Shown here: in pieces, positions 32,426 through 38,102 of the stretch
Layout of the letters: each line of letters starts with the position of its first letter
Numbering within the stretch: position 1 is the stretch's first letter
Notes under the pieces: model-generated
Told to the model about the DNA's origin: nothing
Database searches by the model: none
The model's input: only the letters and a program-made list of their open reading frames with translations
DNA from: Hymenobacter sp. ISL-91
GTDB lineage: Bacteria; Bacteroidota; Bacteroidia; Cytophagales; Hymenobacteraceae
DNA length: 38,102 bases
Reading direction: 5' to 3'
Assembly (NCBI RefSeq): GCF_018613725.1
Contig: NZ_JAGGPS010000010.1
Location: 63,346-101,447 of the forward strand
Position numbers and translations under genes: made by a program

Positions 32426-33961
32426 TTACTTGGCTATACGGGCAATTGGCTCCGAAGGGGGCATTGGTCGGGTAAGTACCCGCTTGGGCCAGGTGAAAAT
32501 GAAGCTGGCGCCGGCTCCTTCGGCCGACTCGACGCGGATAGTACCGCCGCGCCGCTCCACAATTTTCTTGACGATGGCCAGGCCTACGCCGGTGCTTTCC
32601 AGCGTGTCGCGCTCGGTCAGGGTCTGGAAGATGATGAAAATCCGCTCGTGGTATTCGGGGGCAATGCCCGGCCCGTTGTCGGTTACCGAGAAAGTGTAAA
32701 AGTCGGGCATTTCAACGCAGCCGATAGCTACCCGGCCATGCGCGGGGTCGTGGTGGTACTTGGCGGCGTTGCTGATGAGGTTGGTGAATACCTGTTCGAG
32801 CTGGATCTGGTTGGTGTGCAGCGTGGGCAGGTAAAAGGGCAGCTCCACCTCGAACCCGGCCGGCAGCTCCAGCGAATCGATGATTTCGCGCAGCAGCTGG
32901 CGTACAAACACGGCCTCATCGGCCTGAGGCGTGCGGCCCACCCGGGCCAGATCAAGAATGCCGGTAATCAGGTGTTCCATGCGCCGCACCCGCGTGCGCA
33001 TCAGCACCAGAAACTCGCGAATATGATCCGGCAGATCCTGGCCCAGGTCTTCCTCAATCCAGCGCGAAGCCGTTTCGATGCCCCGCAGCGGCGCTTTCAA
33101 ATCGTGCGATACCACGTAGGCAAACTGGTCGAGCTCCTGATTGCGGCGCTCCAGCTGCCGGATAGTGGTATTGATAGTATCGGTCATGGTATTGAGCGAC
33201 GTGGCCAGCTTGGTCAGCTCGTCCTGCTCAGTGTCGGGAATATGGGTGGCGTAGTCGCCGCCGGCTATGCGCTGGGCCTGGCCTACCATACCGCCGATGC
33301 GCCGCGAAAGCTGCCGCACCAGATACGCCGCATACAGCAGCCCCAGCGCAATAGTTACCAGTGTAACCCCCACCGACAGAATGCGGGTTTCGCGGATGCT
33401 CTTCTGCAGGCGCAGGCGCTGCTGGCGGCGCGACAGAGCCTCCGACTGGTCAAACTCGGCAAACAGCTCCCGAATCTGGTCCATGAGTACTTTGCCCGTC
33501 AGGTCGGAGGCCAGATTGGCGTGCTCCAGGCCCTTTATGCCAATATGGTCGGGGTTGCGGCGCAGCGCTTCGCGCTTCTCGCTGATGAGCAGGTGCGAAT
33601 AGGAATCCCACTGCTCGAACAGCCGCTGCGCCTGCTGCAGCCGCCGAAACTGCTGCCCGGCTACCGGCATCTCGTCGCGCAGGCTGCTAAAGCGGCCTAG
33701 CAGTTTTCGTTCGCTCTCGTAATAGGGCGTCAGCAGCACTTCATTATTTAGCAGCAGGTAGCCCCGAAAGCCTGCTTCCATATCGATGATGTTGCGCAGC
33801 AGCGAAGTTGCCTCATTGGTGATGCGCTGCGAGTTGGCCACCCGCTGCGAATTGCGCAGCACGGCCCGCGAGAGTTGGTAGTTGAGAAATACTACGGCCG
33901 CGAAAAGCGCCGAAATTGCCAGAAACCCTGCAAAGAGCTTGGTCGAGAGCTTAAGTTTCAT
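32426..33961 (-). CDS. Membrane sensor histidine kinase (CHASE3-HAMP-HisKA-HATPase)
   Basis: A 511-residue kinase. TM1 is about residues 9-27. The extracytoplasmic part (about 30-190) has the CHASE3 pattern, for example DMEAGFRGYLLLNNEVLLTP. TM2 (about 195-215) leads to a HAMP domain. The phosphorylated histidine is His286 in VVSHDLKAPLRG. The ATP-binding domain shows NLISNAAKY (N box), VTDNGPGI (G1) and STGVGLAIVKKIVERRGG (G2). The start codon ATG at 33961 fits TM1. It lies between the CZB gene (37 bases upstream) and the regulator (29 bases downstream), forming a three-gene operon. Confidence 0.95.
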   Translation of the reverse strand: MKLKLSTKLFAGFLAISALFAAVVFLNYQLSRAVLRNSQRVANSQRITNEATSLLRNIIDMEAGFRGYLLLNNEVLLTPYYESERKLLGRFSSLRDEMPVAGQQFRRLQQAQRLFEQWDSYSHLLISEKREALRRNPDHIGIKGLEHANLASDLTGKVLMDQIRELFAEFDQSEALSRRQQRLRLQKSIRETRILSVGVTLVTIALGLLYAAYLVRQLSRRIGGMVGQAQRIAGGDYATHIPDTEQDELTKLATSLNTMTDTINTTIRQLERRNQELDQFAYVVSHDLKAPLRGIETASRWIEEDLGQDLPDHIREFLVLMRTRVRRMEHLITGILDLARVGRTPQADEAVFVRQLLREIIDSLELPAGFEVELPFYLPTLHTNQIQLEQVFTNLISNAAKYHHDPAHGRVAIGCVEMPDFYTFSVTDNGPGIAPEYHERIFIIFQTLTERDTLESTGVGLAIVKKIVERRGGTIRVESAEGAGASFIFTWPKRVLTRPMPPSEPIARIAK

Positions 33962-33998
33962 GGGGTGGGGCAGAGAACGAGTTCGGGTAGCCGGCAGC

Positions 33999-34361
33999 CT
34001 ATGCCGCCCGCACCCGGGTTTCTATGGTGTGCAGCAACGCCACAATATCATCGGCGAGTTTGTTGATCAGGCTCAGTCCGGCCGTGGCCACATCGGGCTG
34101 GCCGGCTAGGCGCAGGTCCATCAGGCGGCTTGCTTCTGCATGAATGAGCCGGTGCAGACGGTCGAGCTCGTGGGTTTCGGGCAGATGGCCGTACGCAGGC
34201 AAAGCGCGCTGGGTTATCCAGTGGCCCATGGCACATTGCTCCGGGTCGCGGATGGGGCCCTGGGCCGTGTCGCTGCCATACAGAAAGGAGCGCAGCTTCG
34301 ACTTAAAGAGCAAGTGCCGGATGCGGGCCGCATCGAATTCTTGTTTCAGGTCGTCGTTCAT
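33999..34361 (-). CDS. Stand-alone CZB (chemoreceptor zinc-binding) domain protein
   Basis: A 120-residue protein consisting of a single CZB domain. In known CZB proteins three His and one Cys bind zinc, following H-x(20-25)-C-x-x-G-x-W-x(18-27)-H-x3-H. Here they are His16, Cys43 (in EQCAMGHW), His70 and His74 (in HRLIHAE); the first gap is one residue longer than usual. CZB domains in TlpD and DgcZ sense zinc or hypochlorite. Normally they are fused to chemoreceptors or cyclases, so a free domain is less usual. I chose the ATG at 34361 (MNDDLKQEFD); the longer frame upstream runs through the divergent promoter region. It is the first gene of the operon with the kinase and regulator. Confidence 0.88.
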   Translation of the reverse strand: MNDDLKQEFDAARIRHLLFKSKLRSFLYGSDTAQGPIRDPEQCAMGHWITQRALPAYGHLPETHELDRLHRLIHAEASRLMDLRLAGQPDVATAGLSLINKLADDIVALLHTIETRVRAA

Positions 34362-34472
34362 GTAGGAAAAGAGGCCGCAAAGCAGTTGAATACCGGCGCG
34401 GCAGACCAGCAACTGGGGCGGCGCAAAGCCAAAGGTAACCAACCGGCATCGGACCAGCCGGCCATAATTGGC

Positions 34473-34480
34473 TACTTTCG
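34473..34480 (+). promoter_or_regulatory. Putative -7 box TACTTTCG for gcvT
   Basis: One base from TAnnTTTG, 68 bases before the gcvT ATG, within the divergent region shared with the CZB operon. It lies close behind an ATTGG but has no proper -33 element. Confidence 0.35.
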
Positions 34481-34548
34481 CACCACCGCCGGACGGTCCC
34501 ATTATGCCCCCTTCCGGCCGGCACGTTTCACCTCCCCACCTTACTTTC

Positions 34549-35655
34549 ATGTCCGACACGCTCAAAACTGTTCCGCTCAACGACGTTCATCAGCAGCTCG
34601 GGGCCAAAATGGTACCCTTCGCCGGTTACAATATGCCCGTGCGCTACTCCTCCGACCTCGACGAGCACCACACCGTGCGCCGGGCCGTGGGCATGTTCGA
34701 CGTCTCGCACATGGGCGAGTTCCGGGTGCGCGGCCCCCAGGCGCTGGCCCTGATTCAGCGCGTTTGCAGCAACGACGCTAGCAAGCTTGTGCCCGGCAAG
34801 GCCCAGTACAGCTGCCTGCCCAACCAAACCGGCGGCGTAATCGACGATTTGCTGGTGTACATGCTGGCCGACGAGGACTACCTGCTTGTCGTCAACGCTT
34901 CCAACATTGAAAAGGACTGGAACTGGATTCAGCAGTTCAACACCGAGGGCGCCGACATGCAGAACGTATCGGACGAGATGAGCCTGTTTGCGGTGCAGGG
35001 CCCCAAGGCCATTGCCGCCCTGCAGGGCCTCACCGACACCGACCTGAGTGCCATTCCGTACTACTCGTTCGTGCAGGGCACCTTCGCCGGCGCGCCCGAC
35101 GTCATTATTTCGGCCACCGGCTACACTGGTGCAGGCGGCTTCGAGCTGTACGTGCCCAACGAACACGCCAAGCAGGTCTGGGATGCGGTGATGGAAGCCG
35201 GCCAACCCCACGGCCTCAAGCCCATCGGTCTGGGTGCCCGCGATACGCTGCGCCTGGAAATGGGCTACTGCCTCTACGGCAACGATATCACCGACGAAAC
35301 CTCGCCCCTGGAAGCCGGCCTGGGCTGGATTACCAAGTTCACCAAGGACTTCACCAACTCCGAAAACCTGAAGGCCGAAAAGGCCGCCGGCGTAGAGCGC
35401 AAGCTGGTCGGCTTCCTGATGGATGGCCCCGGCATCCCGCGCAGCCACTACCCGCTGGTAAACGAGGCTGGCGAAACCATTGGCGAGGTAACCAGCGGCA
35501 CCCAGTCGCCGAGCCTGAGCAAGGGCGTGGGCCTGGGTTACGTGCAAACTGCCCTGGCCGCCCCCGGCACCCCAATTTTCGTGCAGGTGCGCGGCAAAAA
35601 CCTGCCCGCGACGGTGGTGAAGCTGCCGTTCGTGCCCGGCACGGAGGAGGCATAG
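34549..35655 (+). CDS. gcvT: Aminomethyltransferase (glycine cleavage system T protein)
   Basis: A 368-residue T protein that releases ammonia from the aminomethyl-lipoyl H protein and passes the methylene group to tetrahydrofolate. Typical motifs: [40 protein letters not shown]-like [20 protein letters not shown], and the folate-binding [15 protein letters not shown] and [17 protein letters not shown]. gcvP and gcvH are not in the window. I chose the ATG at 34549 ([10 protein letters not shown]), where homology starts. It is followed by the AT-rich palindrome at 35661 and by comB. Confidence 0.95.
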   Translation: MSDTLKTVPLNDVHQQLGAKMVPFAGYNMPVRYSSDLDEHHTVRRAVGMFDVSHMGEFRVRGPQALALIQRVCSNDASKLVPGKAQYSCLPNQTGGVIDDLLVYMLADEDYLLVVNASNIEKDWNWIQQFNTEGADMQNVSDEMSLFAVQGPKAIAALQGLTDTDLSAIPYYSFVQGTFAGAPDVIISATGYTGAGGFELYVPNEHAKQVWDAVMEAGQPHGLKPIGLGARDTLRLEMGYCLYGNDITDETSPLEAGLGWITKFTKDFTNSENLKAEKAAGVERKLVGFLMDGPGIPRSHYPLVNEAGETIGEVTSGTQSPSLSKGVGLGYVQTALAAPGTPIFVQVRGKNLPATVVKLPFVPGTEEA

Positions 35656-35660
35656 GGGTT

Positions 35661-35763
35661 AATTATGAATTTTGGATTATGAATTTTGAATTGGCACAGA
35701 TAGCGCAGCATATCCACGGTCCGCCCACACTAATTCAAAATTCATAATCCAAAATTCATAATT
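35661..35763. repeat. AT-rich perfect 32-bp inverted repeat
   Basis: Arms 35661-35692 and 35732-35763 are perfect reverse complements, each built of ATTATGAATTTTG-type half-repeats, around a GC-rich 39-base spacer. It occupies nearly the whole gcvT-comB gap. Its composition contrasts sharply with the genome, indicating an inserted element. Confidence 0.95.
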
Positions 35764-35772
35764 CATAAAGCC

Positions 35773-36495
35773 ATGCCCACGCTCGACATCTGTTTCTCCC
35801 CCGAACTACTGCCGCTCTACAACCTGAAAGGCAAAGTAGCGGTGGTGGTGGATGTGCTGCGGGCCACCTCCAGCATCGTCACGGCGCTGGTGGCGGGCGT
35901 TACGCAGGTGGTGCCCTTCAGCGAGCTGGACGAGTGCCGGGCTATGGCCACCCAGGGCTACCTGACAGCCGCCGAGCGCGACGGCCGCCAGGCCGAGGGC
36001 GTGGATTTGGGTAATTCGCCTTTCGGCTACCTCGATGGGAAGGTAGCCGTGGCGGGCCGGGCGGTGGCCCTCACCACCACTAACGGCACCCGCGCTCTGC
36101 ATTTGTCAGCTGCCGCCGATGAAATCGTGGTGGGTGCCTTCCTAAATCTGGGGGCCGTAGCCAATCACCTGCGCCACTTGAACAAGGACGTCGTGGTCGT
36201 CTGCGCCGGCTGGAAGGGCCTTTTCTGCCTCGAAGACACGCTGTTCGGCGGGGCCCTGGCCGCCCGCCTGCAAGCCGATTTCGACACAACCAACTCCGAC
36301 GCCACCCTGGCCGCCCTCGACCTGTGGGCCGCCGCCGAGCCCGACTTGGGCGGCTACCTGCTCCGCTCGGCCCACGTACGCCGCCTCAACCACCTCGAAG
36401 CCCACCAGGACATGGCCTTCTGCATACGCCAGGACGAGTACGACCTGGTACCGGTATTCAGAAATGGCCAGATCACGGATGAGCACGGATTTTAG
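35773..36495 (+). CDS. comB: 2-phosphosulfolactate phosphatase family protein
   Basis: A 240-residue ComB-family phosphatase. Motifs are clear: VVVDVLRATSSIV, NSPFGYLDGKV, LTTTNGTRAL, and CAGWKGLFCLEDTLFGG. In methanogens ComB dephosphorylates phosphosulfolactate for coenzyme M. In Bacteroidota, which lack coenzyme M, the role is uncertain; a link to sulfonate or sulfonolipid metabolism is only a hypothesis. The last seven codons (ITDEHGF) and the stop lie in a palindromic repeat arm, so the native C-terminus may have been replaced. The start is 10 bases after another inverted repeat. Confidence 0.9.
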   Translation: MPTLDICFSPELLPLYNLKGKVAVVVDVLRATSSIVTALVAGVTQVVPFSELDECRAMATQGYLTAAERDGRQAEGVDLGNSPFGYLDGKVAVAGRAVALTTTNGTRALHLSAAADEIVVGAFLNLGAVANHLRHLNKDVVVVCAGWKGLFCLEDTLFGGALAARLQADFDTTNSDATLAALDLWAAAEPDLGGYLLRSAHVRRLNHLEAHQDMAFCIRQDEYDLVPVFRNGQITDEHGF

Positions 36496-36655
36496 CGGAT
36501 TTTACGGATTTTGTAGACGATTGAAAAAAGGCCACCTCTGTTGAGGTGGCCTTTGTGTTTTTGAGGATGCACGGCTAATCGAACGTGCTAGTCGCGCCGA
36601 CCACACCGTCTACAAAATCCGTGAAATCCGCTAAAATCCGTGCTCATCCGTGATC
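36471..36655. repeat. Nested inverted repeat with 49-bp arms (ATCCGTGATC family)
   Basis: Arms 36471-36519 and 36607-36655 match at 48 of 49 positions; the mismatch can form a G-U pair. Short units like CACGGAT and GATTTTAGCGGATT repeat inside each arm. Between the arms lies an independent terminator. Degenerate further units (CGTGATC near 36676) continue toward the isocitrate lyase stop. Confidence 0.95.
36527..36560. terminator. Terminator between comB and aceA
   Basis: A perfect 12-bp stem (36527-36538 with 36543-36554) with a TGTT loop. A-run on the left (GAAAAAAGG), then TTTGTGTTTTT on the right, so it can work for both convergent genes. It sits inside the large ATCCGTGATC palindrome. 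Confidence 0.85.
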
Positions 36656-36684
36656 CGCTAAATTCCGCGCTAATTCGTGATCAA

Positions 36685-37974
36685 TTAGTGAGTATTGAAC
36701 TGCGCTTCCTCGGTGCTGCCGACCAGGGCGCCGGTGCTGGAGAGGCCGGCGGTTACCACGTTCTGCACGGCGTCGAAGTAGCCGGTGCCCACGAAGCTCT
36801 GGTGCTTCACGGCTTTGAATCCCTTCTTCTGGAGGGCAAACTCACGCTCCTGCAACTCCGAGTAGCCCGCCATGCCCCGCTCGCGGTAGGCCGTGGCCAG
36901 CTCGAACATGCTGGTGTTGAGCGCGTGGAAGCCAGCCAAGGTGATGAACTGGAACTTGTAGCCCATGGCGGCCAGCTCCTCGCGGTAGGTTTCCATCTCG
37001 GCCACGCTGAGCTTGGCGGCCCAGTTGAACGAGGGCGAACAGTTGTAGGCCAGCAGCTTGCCCGGAAATTGGGCATGGATGGCCTGGGCGAACTGGCGGG
37101 CCTGCTCCAGGTCGGGGTGCGAGGTTTCCATCCAGATCAGGTCGGCGTAGGGGGCGTAGGCCAGGCCACGGGCAATGCCGGCCTCCAGGCCGCAGCGCAC
37201 CCGGAAAAAGCCCTCGGAGGTGCGCTCGGCCTCTTCGAGCACGAAGGGCTGGTCGCGTGGGTCGATGTCGGAGGTGAGCAGGTCGGCGGCGTCGGCATCG
37301 GTGCGGGCCACTACCAGGGTGGGCACGCCCAGCACGTCGGCGGCCAGGCGGGCAGCTACCAGCTTGTTGATGGCCTCCTGGGTGGGCACGAGCACCTTGC
37401 CGCCGAGGTGGCCGCACTTCTTGGCCGAGGAAAGCTGATCTTCGAAATGTACGCCGGCGGCCCCGGCCTCAATCATCATCTTCATCAGCTCAAACGCGTT
37501 CAGGTTGCCCCCGAAGCCGGCCTCGGCATCGGCCACAATGGGCACCAGCCAGTGCACGTCGCCCTCGCCCGACACGCTCTGAATCTGGTCGGCGCGTAGC
37601 AGGGCGTTGTTGATGCGGCGCACCACGGCCGGCACTGAGTCGGCGGGGTAGAGGCTCTGGTCGGGGTACATCTGGCCCGAATTGTTGGCGTCGGCCGCCA
37701 CCTGCCAGCCCGAGAGGTAGATGGCGTTGAGGCCGGCTTGCACCTCCTGCACGGCCTGGTTGCCGGTAAGCGCGCCCAGCCCGGCCACGTACTGCTCGGA
37801 GTGCAGCAGCTGCCACAGACGCTCGGCCCCGTTGCGGGCCAGCGAGTATTCGATATCCACCGAGCCACGCAGCTTCAGCACATCCTCAGCGGTGTAGGGC
37901 CGGATGATTCCCTGCCAGCGCGAATTCGTGGCCCAATCCTGTTCAATGGCGGTTATGCGTTGCTGCTTATTCAT
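36685..37974 (-). CDS. aceA: Isocitrate lyase
   Basis: A 429-residue glyoxylate-shunt enzyme that splits isocitrate into glyoxylate and succinate, allowing growth on acetate and fatty acids. The catalytic loop motif [14 protein letters not shown] is present with its cysteine. Other motifs are [18 protein letters not shown], the AGVHFEDQ segment and [13 protein letters not shown]. Length and C-terminal EEAQF match the bacterial type. I chose the ATG at 37974 ([14 protein letters not shown]); the in-frame start at 38010 adds 12 unsupported residues. Malate synthase is not in the window. Confidence 0.97.
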   Translation of the reverse strand: MNKQQRITAIEQDWATNSRWQGIIRPYTAEDVLKLRGSVDIEYSLARNGAERLWQLLHSEQYVAGLGALTGNQAVQEVQAGLNAIYLSGWQVAADANNSGQMYPDQSLYPADSVPAVVRRINNALLRADQIQSVSGEGDVHWLVPIVADAEAGFGGNLNAFELMKMMIEAGAAGVHFEDQLSSAKKCGHLGGKVLVPTQEAINKLVAARLAADVLGVPTLVVARTDADAADLLTSDIDPRDQPFVLEEAERTSEGFFRVRCGLEAGIARGLAYAPYADLIWMETSHPDLEQARQFAQAIHAQFPGKLLAYNCSPSFNWAAKLSVAEMETYREELAAMGYKFQFITLAGFHALNTSMFELATAYRERGMAGYSELQEREFALQKKGFKAVKHQSFVGTGYFDAVQNVVTAGLSSTGALVGSTEEAQFNTH

Positions 37975-38062
37975 GGCGGTAGGGGTTGAAAAGGTGAAAA
38001 ATGAAGGCAAAGCGAGGCCGGCTGGGGCAAAAGCAGTTTTTTGCCCCGGGGAGGGAAACCCC

Positions 38063-38102
38063 GGAAAAGTTGAAGGAAAAGTTGAACGGTGTAGGGGCGG
38101 GG
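38063..38102. repeat. 12-bp direct repeat and edge of another GTAGGGGCGGGG element
   Basis: GGAAAAGTTGAA occurs twice in tandem (38063-38074, 38075-38086), upstream of aceA. At 38091-38102 the window ends in GTAGGGGCGGGG, the core of the palindrome family found at 3864-3970. The rest of that copy is outside the window. Confidence 0.8.

Noticed and set aside
32648..33700. 350-residue open frame opposite the histidine kinase
   Set aside because: Antisense to conserved kinase motifs, with no recognisable domain; a product of GC-rich codon bias.
34528..35547. 339-residue open frame opposite gcvT
   Set aside because: Fully antisense to gcvT and without family features.
36640..37599. 319-residue open frame opposite isocitrate lyase
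   Set aside because: Antisense to a conserved enzyme and beginning inside a palindromic repeat.

Overview
The window is a 38 kb piece of a GC-rich Bacteroidota chromosome. I infer Hymenobacter or a close relative in Cytophagales. The reasons are a SusC/SusD pair, several -7 boxes of the Bacteroidota type TAnnTTTG, few clear Shine-Dalgarno sequences, GC-rich coding sequence, and many palindromic intergenic repeats. I support 33 protein genes and one candidate structured RNA. I see no tRNA, rRNA, CRISPR array, insertion sequence or prophage. Most genes are core metabolism and information processing, and the novelty is mainly in the spaces between and inside genes.

Layout. 1-4.5 kb (+): alpha/beta hydrolase, DUF4174 protein, DUF2461 protein, FAD-dependent reductase, ankyrin protein. 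4.6-9.8 kb (-): methylmalonyl-CoA mutase small then large subunit, followed by an AT-rich lipoprotein gene and a small unknown gene. 10.0-11.9 kb (+): a 5'-nucleotidase split into two genes, with the C-terminal half first. 12.1-13.6 kb: dnaA. 13.7-14.7 kb (-): a membrane protein and an OsmC protein. 14.9-21.2 kb (+): a GH3-type adenylating enzyme and the SusC/SusD pair. 21.3-30.4 kb (-): prfB with its programmed frameshift, ilvE, a PduO-type cobalamin adenosyltransferase, an ABC ATPase with a giant membrane/TPR protein, gatC, plsC, and a Nudix hydrolase. 30.6-30.7 kb: the candidate RNA. 30.9-31.9 kb (+): a small disordered protein and rnhB. 32.0-34.4 kb (-): CZB protein, histidine kinase and response regulator, apparently one operon. 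34.5-36.5 kb (+): gcvT and comB. 36.7-38.0 kb (-): isocitrate lyase.

How genes work together. The adenosyltransferase makes adenosylcobalamin, the cofactor of the mutase, although the two loci lie 14 kb apart. Isocitrate lyase feeds the glyoxylate shunt. Methylmalonyl-CoA mutase, BCAT and GcvT handle propionyl-CoA, branched-chain amino acids and glycine. The CZB, kinase and regulator genes look like a zinc- or oxidant-responsive signalling module.

Most notable: (1) a candidate RNA of about 150 nt at 30588-30736 with a promoter box, two hairpins, a terminator and a 10-nt perfect pseudoknot match; (2) a 111-bp palindromic repeat inserted in frame in the mutase large subunit; (3) a perfect 45-bp inverted repeat exactly filling the susD/prfB junction and reaching into the susD stop; (4) inverted repeats bracketing comB, one supplying its last codons; (5) the CZB-kinase-regulator operon; (6) the split nucleotidase.
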